From Aegilops tauschii subsp. strangulata (Eukaryota > Streptophyta > Magnoliopsida > Poales > Poaceae): 64,000 bases of DNA. The notes below the pieces were generated by a model, which searched no databases, was not told where the DNA came from, and saw only the letters and a program-made list of their open reading frames with translations. Positions 36,601 through 47,300 of this stretch are shown here, in pieces. The stretch spans positions 459,530,780 through 459,594,779 of the forward strand of contig NC_053040.3 of assembly GCF_002575655.3 (NCBI RefSeq), in the 5' to 3' direction. Every line of letters begins with the position of its first letter. The stretch's first letter is position 1. The translations under genes and the position numbers were made by a program.

Positions 36601-36946
36601 GATGCGCGTCCCTTTCACCGCGTCAAGAAAAGTAAATTCCTCCCCTGTAACGAAAAGACGTAAATGCTCCAGTCCGAAGACGCGCTCCGCACAGCGGGAG
36701 AGAGCGAGCACCAGTCGTCCCAGTCCACCTAATCAGCCTCCCCCCGCATCAACAAAAACTTTATTCCCTGCCCGCATAGACACAGCACCCGTCAGCAACC
36801 AATAATAAAGTCGGCGCTGGGCTCAGCGCTCCTCCTCTCTTCTTTCTTTCCCCAATTCATCCAGCTCCACCGGTGCCAATTCGGCAGCTGCTAGCTGTGA
36901 CACACACCGTTGCCTTTTCCTTTCCCCGGCGGCGGGAGGCGCGGCG
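36601..36946 (+). promoter_or_regulatory. Promoter and leader of the diacylglycerol kinase gene
   Basis: Immediately upstream of the kinase ATG at 36947. A TATA-like AATAATAAAG lies at about 36801-36810, about 140 bases before the start codon. A CT-rich leader (CTCCTCCTCTCTTCTTTCTTTC) follows at 36829-36850, typical of cereal 5' untranslated sequence. The transcription start is inferred. Confidence 0.45.
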
Positions 36947-39900
36947 ATGGAGCGGGCGGAGGCGGAGGTGGAGATGGCCGGCAACGGCGACGCAGTCCAC
37001 ACGCCCCACTCCGCGCCGCCGACGGCGCCGTCGGCGCGGGTGTCGATCTGGGAGTCGGTCCGCGCGTGCGGGGTGTGGGGCCGCGACGTCGACAAGGCCG
37101 AGCTGCGGCGCCGCGTCGTCATGCCGCTCTACGCGCGGAGGGCCGTCGCCGCCGCCGTCGCCGAGAAGGACGAGGCCGCCGGCGTGGCGGCCGCCGCGGC
37201 GGCGAGGGACGAGGCGGTGGGGGGCGCGGAGGAGGAGGACGGGCTGGAGGTGGTGACGCCGATGGTCGTGTTCGTCAACTCCAAGAGCGGCGGGCGCCAC
37301 GGGCCCGAGCTCAAGGTGCGGCTCCACGAGCTCATCAGCAAGGAGCAGGTGGGTGATGACCTCGCGATTCACGTGCTCCCCCCCACTTCTGGCGTTTCTT
37401 TCCCCCTCGCTTTGATTTCGTGACGGCCGTTACTGCACTACTACTTGTTACTCCGCAGCAGATTTTTCTTCTCCGTACGTGTGGAATCCGGCAGCGAATT
37501 GGTTTAGAGATACCGCTACTAGTATGATTTAGTGCGAGGTAATACACCCCCGTTCGGCTGGGATTAATGGATTCTGTTCCGGTGGTACTTCGATGGTACA
37601 AATGCTACTACCGTGAAACCAAGGACGAGAGGGGCTCCGCGTCTTGTGATCTGATGAGGATGGTGTGACGCGACCGGAATCTCTGGTTGCCTAGTATGTG
37701 TTGAGATGATCGTCATGCCCCATATGAGGCATTGTACTAACCTTTTTGTTCCCCTTATTTCCGAGTTCTGCCTGATACTCCTAAGGTCGAACCACCTAGA
37801 TAGCTATGCACTTAATTGGTACTACCACGAGGGGTTGGGGGAGTAGGGATGAGGACGGATATCTGACCATTATGGTTGGATGATAAATGCATAATAAACG
37901 CGTATACCGCAGGCTGCTGTGAAGGCTCCATCAGACCGTGTCTCACTCCCACATGTGGTTCTAGAAGAGGCGATGAGGTGAAGGAAAAGAACTAGGACGG
38001 TAGGTGTTAGGTGGGGAAGGAGGGAGGATGATTGTGCAGGTGACAGGAGTGAGAGTAATGTAATGAATTGAGTCTGTCTATATTTTGTAGCTTAATATTT
38101 TCTTGTAACAGAAGACAGAGCCACATGCAGAGCCATTTGGTGATAGTCACTGACATTGTTTCGTGTTGATGATTATTAATCAACATGGAAGTACTGGCTT
38201 CTACCCGAGTTAGCTGTGGATCAACATGTGAAACTGGAGGTTGGCTTGTGAGGATTGGGCACTGATGTCATTATGTGGTGTAAAAGGGTCAGAACTGATA
38301 GAAGCTAGGGCCGTAAACAACTATGGATATGGCGCAGTTCTGTGGAACTTTATGGTCTTTAAGGGCTTGGAAAACTCACACAACATGTTATTGTGGTTGT
38401 CAAGACATGCTAACTGTTTAGGACTCGCTTGTAACGCCAATTCTGGATAATTTTGTGCACTCAGAAGCCACAGCATGTCTTTTGGAAATTCTAGTTTCTT
38501 ATTCTGTTGTTTGCTCTGGAAAACCATGGACTGTATATAGTACTTGCTGATGGAATCATTTTTGTTCAGGTCTTCGATCTTTCTGTTGTGAAGCCTTCTG
38601 ATTTTGTTCGCTATGGTTTGGGCTGTTTGGAGAGGTTGGCTGATCAAGGTGATAACTGTGCAAAGGACATCCGTGCAAATTTGAGGATTATGGTACGTGC
38701 TTGATGGGCTTCAGTAAGGATATTGTACATGTCAGAAGCTCTTAAGGGTTCGCTGCATGTTAGCTTTGTTATTTACTGTTAGAAACTATTCGATAAGTGA
38801 GCTTATATCTTAGCTCATGAGAGGTTTCTGCTCCACCATTTAGGTGTCCACATGCTTTCCTTGTATGTCGCAGTTTTCCAACTACTTTGCGTAACATCCT
38901 TGCACTAGTTCTTTCTGACAGGTTGCTGGAGGTGATGGCACTGTTGGTTGGGTACTTGGATGTCTCCAAGAACTTAATAAGTCAAAAAGGGAACCAGTTC
39001 CTCCCACAGGAATCATTCCACTTGGGACAGGAAACGACCTTGCTAGATCATTTGGATGGGTAAGGGCCGATATGCGATGACACTGTTCTATTTAAGTTCT
39101 TTGTTTTCAATTGAAAATGCTAATCAACTCAAGCACAGGGTGGCTCTTTTCCCTTTGGTTGGCGTTCAGCTGTAAAGCGATATCTCAACAAGGCAGTGTC
39201 TGCTTCGGTCGTCCATCTTGACAGGTGAGAATGTGAGATCATTGCTCGAGAGTTATTTCTCTCTTTATTCACCTATGCGTATTCAGCTCTATTTGAGGAA
39301 CACATTTTGCACTGCCGAGTAAAACTTATCATATACCTATCTGGAATGTATTTCCTGATGGCGGAAAGAAAATCGTCAATCTACATAAGCCCAGCATCTA
39401 TCTGCCATATTTATTATCTCCAAATGTGTAAGATGTGTACATCGTGAAGAGGCTTAACTCTAGATGTTTCTTCTAATAATTGCATATACACTATTCATCT
39501 GTTTTTGCAGTTGGCAGGCTGTGATTAGGATGCCAGAGGGAGAAATAACAGAGTTGCCACATGCACTTAAGAAAGCGGAACCTGCTGATCAGCTGGAGTT
39601 CAGCAAGGTCTTGACTATGAATTTACCTGGAAATCACACCCTGAAATAGAAAACAGACTTTAGCTCAAATCTATACACTCGGTAGCATGCTCTTCTACCA
39701 TCGTTAGATCTCTTCTCCACTTAAGAACATTGTTTTAAACATTTGTTAAGATTGCAATGATAACATAAAAAACTATTGTTGAGGTAGTTCTTTTTCGAAA
39801 GCGAGTTGTAAGATGAACTCTGCATTATATTGTTTGTTATCTGCACCTAAATGATCAAAGATAGCCTAAACTTCGCATTTTTAAGAAATATTCAAGTCAA

Positions 39901-42900
39901 TTCTGAAAATCCAAGTTGCATACAGGAATCCCTTACTTACCTAGGAAAAGACTTTTAGTTACTGCTAAGTTATGCATAGTAACTTCGAATGTGTGCCATT
40001 CTTTGACTCTGCATGGCTGCCTGTCATACTTGCTATTTCAAATGCTTGTTACAATTTGTTTCTCTGAATAGTTTGATGGATTGTTCCGGCATCTTATTTT
40101 CGTCTGTCGATTGTCAACTCTGCTTGAAAAATACTACGATCCCTCCTATATTTTGTCTTTCTCAGTGAGTGTGCAAGTGCTTATGTATTTGCTAAAGACC
40201 TTGTGTAATTTGGTGCAGGCAAGTGGCAGTGAGTTAACCGAAAAGGCTTCTTGCTATAAAGGAGTATTCTACAACTACCTTAGCATTGGTATTACTTTGT
40301 TACTTCATCTACTTTCTTTCCTTAGCTAATTCTGTTATTTCTCATGATCTTTACATGGTGATCTACATCTACTTGAGAGGTTTTATATTCAGACTAACTG
40401 GATAATACATGTAATATCTATTTTTCTCTCCAGTTCCTAGGTGTTTAGGGTTGCCTAAGATTTTTTTGTGCGCTAAACCTTAATTTGAAATTTTGAATGA
40501 CTGAATATTCTTCAGTATCTGGAAGTTTGATGTGAAATATATAATCTAAAACTGCACACACTCTGATAATACAAAGTTGTAAGACTACAACTGAAACCAC
40601 AAGATATGAATGTACCAGATCAATGATTTTTTGCTAAATTATATGGTTTATTCTTTATTACAGTTTGTTAGAGCCTTGATTCATTGTTAAGTGTGCCATT
40701 TATTTTGAACAGGGATGGATGCCCAAGTTGCATATGGCTTCCACCATCTACGAGATGAAAAGCCATATCTTGCTCAAGGACCAGTTGCAAATAAGGTGCG
40801 GAAAGAACTTCTTTAATGGTGTAATATGTAGTGGTTTAAAGTTTTCATGTATGTCATTGTGAAGTGTGATATTTTTCGAAGCCCACAGTAATTTACTGAA
40901 CTCTTTTGGTGAGGAGCTTAGCATTCATAATGTGCTGGTTAGCAACATCTTCATTAGTTAATTGTCTTCTATCAGTAGGATGTAAGTATGGCAGACTGAT
41001 AGATCACGTGATGTTGCACACATACAAAAGAACTCATGCAACCAAGTTCTCCCATATTATTATTATGTAGATCCAGCTGTATACTTGATAGATAAGCTGG
41101 ATGTGATTCTGCAAGTTCTTCTAGAATATGTAACTTCTGAATAAAGAAAGAAACTGGCTTCAAAGGCTCCTTTTCATTTTCTGTAGCATAGTTATCTGGT
41201 ACCTTAGAATTATATGTTATGCTGTTCTGTGACCTCTAGGTGACTGTTTTAGTAATACGTGTTATATGCAGTTGATTTATGCTGGATATAGCTGCACGCA
41301 GGGATGGTTCTGTACCCCTTGTACAGCAAGTCCTCAGCTAAGGTAAATAACCTGCCTTTTCATGTACTTTAAAATGAAGTCTGAATTTTGAAGTATCAAA
41401 TAGTTCCTTCATTTTGATCCATCCTTGAGACACACAATCATGGTTTGGGGGTAATTATGAAATTCGACCCTCAGAATCTCTAAAAAAATAGCAGGAGTCC
41501 AGACTATAGTACTATCTTGGTTAACATACGAGGATTTGGATTCAAGTTCCACTATGCTAACTTGCTAAGTACTCCCTCCGTCCTGAACTATGTTGCTGAA
41601 ATGAGTGTATCTACACGCGTCTAGATACACTCATTTCAGAGACAGTTAATTCCGGAAGGAGGTTGTACTATGCAATGCCAGTAACCCACTGTTTTTATTC
41701 TTTATCTCCATTTTTTTATGGTTCATAAATAAATTGCAACGGTGCTAAGATATTCTTCTTTTTCCTTTGTTTGGGGCATTCGTCTCAATCATCTATCCAA
41801 GGCTGACAGAATGCTTTGTTGATGCAGGGGACTTCGGAACATTTTGCGGCTTTACATTAAAAGGGCCAATTGTTCTGAATGGGAGCAAATTCAAATGCCT
41901 TCAAGGCAAGTCATAGATTTCTGTCAAAGTCGGAAAAGATATTTAGATATCTATGATCATTGGGATGTCAGAAAATCGAGTAGCTCACCCTATTTATACG
42001 AACCCAGTGATCATTGCTATGCAGATAACGTGAAATGCTGACACGTGATGGCTGGTAGACCGTTTACAATTTTTGTCTGAAAATATTTAAATTGGCACAG
42101 AAACTACATCTGTGGGTTCGGTAGTTATCTAGATTTTGTATCTTTCTCAGTGACGAAATGGATTTTTGTCTGCATATAATAATTAAATAACCTATATTTT
42201 GCATAATAATAATATATTTGATGACTGTCTTAGCAGCGGCCTTCCCATTTCTTGGGCCTTACCTTTAACCATAGAAAAATGTATGATATTGCCAATGTCA
42301 GGCCTGTCCGAAATACGTAATAAGTAAATAATTATTCGAAAATATCGTGTGATGCTTGTCATATACTACATAACTATTATCGGTTGGTTGTGTCAGTGGC
42401 ATACTGTTTTCAATGTTTTTGGAACTCCATTTGCAATGTGTATTAGTAATACTGTTTTCTGTTGTGAACCCTGGAAGTGTATCACCACCAAACAGATGGT
42501 AGACGATCATATTGTGACTATCTTATTGGAACTCCATTTGCAATGTGTATTAGTAATACTCTGTTGTGAACCTTGGAAGTGTATCACCACAGAACAGATG
42601 GTACACGGACATGTTGTGACCATCTTATTGGAGAAGTGTTCGAGCTTACTTGGTTACTCTTGATGATTGTCCTTCAAATTTGCTGTACCAAGACTTATAT
42701 TGTATATCACTGAAATTGAGCTCACATTTATTATCATCTGTTAATATTGCAGTGTTAGATCCATAGTGGTCTTAAATCTGGACAACTACGCCAGTGGAAA
42801 GCATCCATGGGGTGATCTTAAACCGGATTATCTTGAAAAGGTTGGTAGCTGAGCTTGCCCATGCGCATTGCATGTATCATCAGTTCGATATGGGGTTTAT

Positions 42901-43477
42901 AGCTAACGTTGAAGTTGCCAAATGGGATAAATAGACAGCAAGTGAGCATTACATGTTCTGTCATCGCTGACGTATGCTTTTAGAACAAGTGGTAGCTACT
43001 AGCTAGAGTTCAGCATTGGGTGGGGTTACACAAATGGGCTCTGTTTGTTCTATGCAAATGATGTGTCTTTTCCCCCCTCATTCCAGAAAGGTTTTGTTGA
43101 AGCTCATTCAGACGACGGTTTGATTGAAATATTTGGTCTGAAAGAAGGTTGGCATGCTTCATTCGTTATGGCTGAGCTTATCAAAGCAAAGCACATTGCT
43201 CAGGTACGTGCCCTAATTTTGCATTGATTTTCCTGTCACAGGATTGATCTATTTGGGTATCATTTCTTCAGTAACTTACGATGAACTTCTGTCCAAAAAT
43301 ATTGCATTCTCTTAGGCTGCAGCTATCAAGTTTGAAATGAGGGGAGGCGAGTGGGATCGAGCATATGTTCAAATGGATGGTGAGCCATGGAAACAACCAC
43401 TCATCCAGGACCAGTCGACAATCGTGGAAATAAACAAGGTTCCCTATCATTCCCGGATGATAAACGGGGATTCATGA
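36947..43477 (+). CDS. DGK: Diacylglycerol kinase (EC 2.7.1.107), plant type without C1 domains
   Basis: Phosphorylates diacylglycerol to phosphatidic acid, a lipid messenger in plant stress and growth signalling. Coding exons: 36947-37348, 38570-38692, 38922-39059, 39139-39224, 39511-39607, 40219-40288, 40713-40795, 41272-41342, 41828-41905, 42753-42840, 43087-43203, 43316-43477. The frame is unbroken and gives 504 residues. The catalytic domain starts at about residue 105 ([16 protein letters not shown]). The nucleotide-binding loop [10 protein letters not shown] is at about 176-185, followed by [19 protein letters not shown]. The accessory domain has [37 protein letters not shown] and MDGEPWKQP. 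There are no N-terminal C1 zinc fingers or membrane span, so it fits the short plant DGK cluster (Arabidopsis DGK3/4/7 type), by memory of that family. The Ala-rich stretch at residues 65-90 is a variable insertion. Intron 9 starts with GC, not GT. Confidence 0.95.
41572..41662. mobile_element. Stowaway MITE in kinase intron 8
   Basis: A CTCCCTCCGTCC terminus at 41572 after TA is followed by GAAATGAGTGTATCTA and its complement TAGATACACTCATTTC around a CACGCGTC centre. The element closes with GGAAGGAGG at about 41662. The right end is eroded, so the second TA is uncertain (41666-41670). It lies inside the intron 41343-41827, upstream of the acceptor by about 160 bases. Confidence 0.85.
42380..42635. 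repeat. Imperfect direct repeat in kinase intron 9
   Basis: A block with GGAACTCCATTTGCAATGTGTATTAG, GTGAACC-TGGAAGTGTATCACCAC and ACAGATGGTA occurs twice, at 42420-42527 and 42528-42632, with a few differences and one short deletion. It lies in the GC-donor intron 41906-42752. It is a simple local duplication; no function is implied. Confidence 0.7.
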
Positions 43478-43947
43478 GATTTCCCTATGTCAATCAGGTA
43501 TTGATTCCGGAAAGTCCATTTTCTGGTTGTCCGCCGACATCAGTTGCACCCTGATAGCTCCCTAACCATGCAATTACCATGCCATCTCAGGGTTACACTC
43601 TAGATCGGTAGGCTATGTACAGTTTAGGAGCAGCTGGAGCTAGAATCGTAGAGATGGCTCAGCTGCAGAGAAGATGATGCAATATTTATTGGCCTTTACC
43701 ATGCCATGGTCGAGTCATGGCAGGAGCACAATGCGCCACCATGTACTGTTGTATCATATATATAAGTTATGTTGTATCCTAGTTCCTTTTTTTTGCGGGG
43801 GAAAACAATTTGAACTTGATTTGTATTATTTCTTGTCTCTGGTATACAACCAGATGAAAACCACCATGTAAGATCAAGTTATTATGCTTTGTGTTCAATC
43901 CAACAACTCTTTTCCCTCCGAAACGTTCCTTTGTCTGATGTCAAATA
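43478..43947 (+). other. Kinase 3' flank / probable 3' UTR
   Basis: Non-coding sequence following the kinase stop codon. It forms the left part of the roughly 860-bp gap between the tail-to-tail kinase and GLR genes. No clear single polyadenylation signal was chosen. Confidence 0.4.
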
Positions 43948-44132
43948 CTCCCTTCGTCCTAAAGTTCTTGTCTTTCTAGATACAGATATATCTGGTCATG
44001 TTCCTAGAGTTGTCTAGATACGGATATATCTAGTCATGTTTTAGTGTTATGTATCTAGACAAATCTAAGTAGTCATGTTTTAGTGTTATGTATCTAGACA
44101 AATCTAAGACACGAATTTTAGGATGGAGGTAA
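43948..44132. mobile_element. Stowaway MITE, Thalos-like
   Basis: The termini are CTCCCTTCGTCC and GGATGGAGGTAA, with TA on both sides (43946-43947 and 44133-44134). The internal TCTAGATACGGATATATCTAG and GTATCTAGACAAATCTAAG motifs match my memory of the Triticeae Thalos family. An inner block (TAGTCATGTTTTAGTGTTATG to AATCTAAG) is tandemly duplicated, making the element about 185 bp. It occupies the gap between the kinase and GLR 3' ends. Confidence 0.85.
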
Positions 44133-44337
44133 TACAAACCTTTTGCTTTTAGCTATGTGTACAACCAAATTGTGTTCTTTTTACTATGTACAGTTATAAC
44201 ATCAGAGAACTTCTTTCCTTTGAATTCCCTAATGTTCACTAGAAGAAGAATACAAAACGATTTTCTGGCCAAAGTACAATTAGTGCCACAAGACTAGGAC
44301 TCCTATACTGGCATTCCTCATGGAAATGCTTCTACTC

Positions 44338-47300
44338 TTACTGCAGTTGAGAGGCATTTGACCTTGCCATTTCCACGGAGGCTGCTGCCCCGTCTATCCT
44401 CTGCTCGAATGACTCACTGATCTCCGACGCCGGCGTCCCCTCCGGCGAAGAGCCAGCATTCATCTCCGAGCTGACGTCCACGCTCAGCGGGCTCGCCCCT
44501 CCCATGCCGTGTTCTTCCCCACCGGCCCTCGGCGTCAGGCCCGCGTCGCCGCCGCTCCATCTCGGCGTCCTGCTCGCGTAGTCACTGCCGTTCCTGACGG
44601 AGTCGTCGTTCCACGTCCTGAAGGTCGGGGACTTGAGGTCCCTCTTGTCGTAGTGCTGCAGCAATACGCGCAGCTTCCGCACGGGCACGCTCCCGGAGCC
44701 GGCCTCGGCCTTCGCCGCCGCCTCCGCCTCCCGGAGCTCGTCGCGCTCGCGGTACATGAAGATGGCGACGTAAAGCAGCAGCATGAGGCTGGAGACGACG
44801 CCGGTGATGAGGAACAGCCCGCCGAAGCTCCGGAAGCTGAGGTTCGACGAGCCGCCGCCGCCGCCGATGCCGCCCAGCGCGTCCCGGCACGTGCCGGGCT
44901 CGCCGAACCACGCCTTCTCGATGCGCGCCATCTGGTCGCCCTCCGCCAGCCTCAGGATCTCCCGCGACACGTCCCCCACCATGGGCGACCCCCTCGGGAA
45001 CACGAACCCGAAGCCGTCCGTCTTGTACACGGGCCCCACCTGCATGTACCCGTCGCAGTGCTGCGACAGGAACAGCTTCAGGTACGGGATCTCGTCGAAC
45101 ACCGCGTCCACGCCGCCGTTCGCCGAGCCCTTGGACAGCGCGTCGGCGTACTGCTCCAACGTGCTGTACTTCTTCATCTTCCTCTCGTCGAAGCCCATCT
45201 TCGTGAGTAAGGGCTCGATGAAGCTCCCCTCCTGGTACCCGATGAACTGGCCGCGCCTCTGCAGCTCCTTCACGTCGGTCACGGTTGGCCGGAGCTGCTG
45301 GACCGTCAGCATCGACGTCAGGCTCGCCGTGTAGCTCGACGTCAGGATCAGCACCACGAACACCCATATGATCACCACAAATCTCGACAGGTTGCTCTCC
45401 AGCTTCTCCTCTGAAAATTAAAACATCAAGATTGATTAATTTGGTGATTGATATTCTTCAAGAACTCTGCAGAATTGAGATGATGAGATGGTTAGTAAGT
45501 ACTCCGGGTAGCTTATGGGACGGAGGGAGTAGCTTACTGTGTGCGAAGACGAGCGTTGAGAAGGCGAAGTAGAAGATGAGGCCGAACTGCTGCGACGGCG
45601 TGCCGCGGAACTCCGGGTTGACGCGGTGCTCGATGACCCACACCACGAAGCCGGTGAAGCAGAAGAAGGCGAGGCTGGTGAGCCAGAGGCTGGTGGTGAG
45701 CGGCTGCAGGAAGATCCACATGCTGGCGCTCGTGTCCGGCCGCGTCGCCACCACCATCGCCCACCCGGACTCCGTGAACGGCATGGTGAAGTCCGCCTCG
45801 TGCATCCTGCTCGCCGTGATCGTCACGTCCCCCACCGCAATGTCTGCCTCCCCGCCGCTCACCTGGTCCACCAGCATCTCGTAGGAGTCCGGGCTGTCGG
45901 GGAACGGCACGTACTGGTAGTTCACCGGGTACGGCAGGTTCTTCATCACCGCTTCGAACACGTCGATGCAATACCCAGTGACCTTCGGCGTCGTCGAGTT
46001 CTTCTCCCCGACGACGTCCACGAACTGCTTGAACCCGTTCTTCATCGGTACGGCGACATTGAGCACCCGTCCGTTCGGCGATTCCGTCCAGCCTCTCGGC
46101 TGGGACAGCGCCTCGCCCGGCCAGAGAATGGGTTTCAGCTTTCGCTCAACCTTGGCGCGGTCAACATTCAGGTCTCGCAAGATGCCGGACTCCGGCGTCC
46201 AAAACCCCACCGTCCTCGCGCCGTTCCCGATGATGTTCACGACCTCGTATGCCGCCACCTGCAGCTGCCCGTCCACAAGCTTGAACCTGCCGGCCATCCC
46301 GTCGAACGTTGTGTTGAGCACCGCTCTGAGAAGCGCTGCCCCGGTGGCCGACACGCCGAGCCGGTCCAGGTCTGTAAGGGCCCTGCTACGCTGCGGCGTC
46401 TGAAATGCCCGGCCGGGGACACTGGCCGCCTCGGCTGCCGTGGCGATCGCCCACGCCGTGTCGTATGACCAGAGCCTCGTCACGGTCGGATCATTGATCA
46501 CGTCGTCGTCGGAGGCCGGGTTGTCCCGCCGGAACCTCGCCCTGAACCGCGCCGAGAAGTTCTTCACCTGGCTCGTGAGCTCGACGTGGGGCCGGAGGCT
46601 GACGACGCCTTGCATGGCGTCGATGTCCTCGGGGCTGATCCTGTCCACCAAGCCACCGACGCCATCTGTGACGACCCAGGCGTAGCCATCGGACATCATC
46701 CCGGCCTCCTCCGCTCGCCGGAAGAGCCGCGTCGCCAGGCGGAAATTGGCGTGCACGACGAACACGCGCGTCGGCATCGCCTTGAGGCGGTAGAGCAGCG
46801 CGTCGAGGGCGTCGTCGTGCGCGCCGCTCGGCACGGCCACGCGTTCCACGATGGCCGCGCTGTCGACGCTCTGGAGCGCGTCGGCGAGCGCCGGGAGGAT
46901 GCCGGTGCCGTAGGGCGAGTCCTCGTGCAGGACGACGGCCGCGCGCCACCCAAAGTGTGCTAGGATAGCGGCGACGGGGGTGGCCTGCAAGGAGTCTTTG
47001 GCGGCGGTGCGCACGAAGTAGGGCGTCTGCGCCGGGGAGAGGGACGGGGAGGTGGCGGAGTAGGAGAGCACGGGGACGTGGGCGCGGCTGCCGAGTTGGG
47101 CGACGAACTCCGCCTCCGCTGATGTCTTGGGCCCGATGATGGCCTGCACCTGCGCGTTCTTGATCAGGTCCAGCGCTGCAACAACAACAAAGAAGAGGAT
47201 TTTTAGGCCCATGGTACTCTTTCGGCCCTATAAAATCTGAACCATTAGAAACTTTTAAGGAGCCCAAACTATATAGGAGAGAAAAATGATGTTAAGTTTT

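Noticed and set aside
36857..37372. 171-codon minus-strand frame over the first kinase exon
   Set aside because: Antisense shadow of the GC-rich first exon; the plus frame joins correctly to the kinase catalytic exons.
44509..45210. 233-codon plus-strand frame over the last GLR exon
   Set aside because: Shadow of the GC-rich GLR coding sequence; the minus strand shows clear channel motifs.
45626..46468. 280-codon plus-strand frame over GLR exon 2
   Set aside because: Antisense shadow of GLR with His/Arg-rich composition and no domain.
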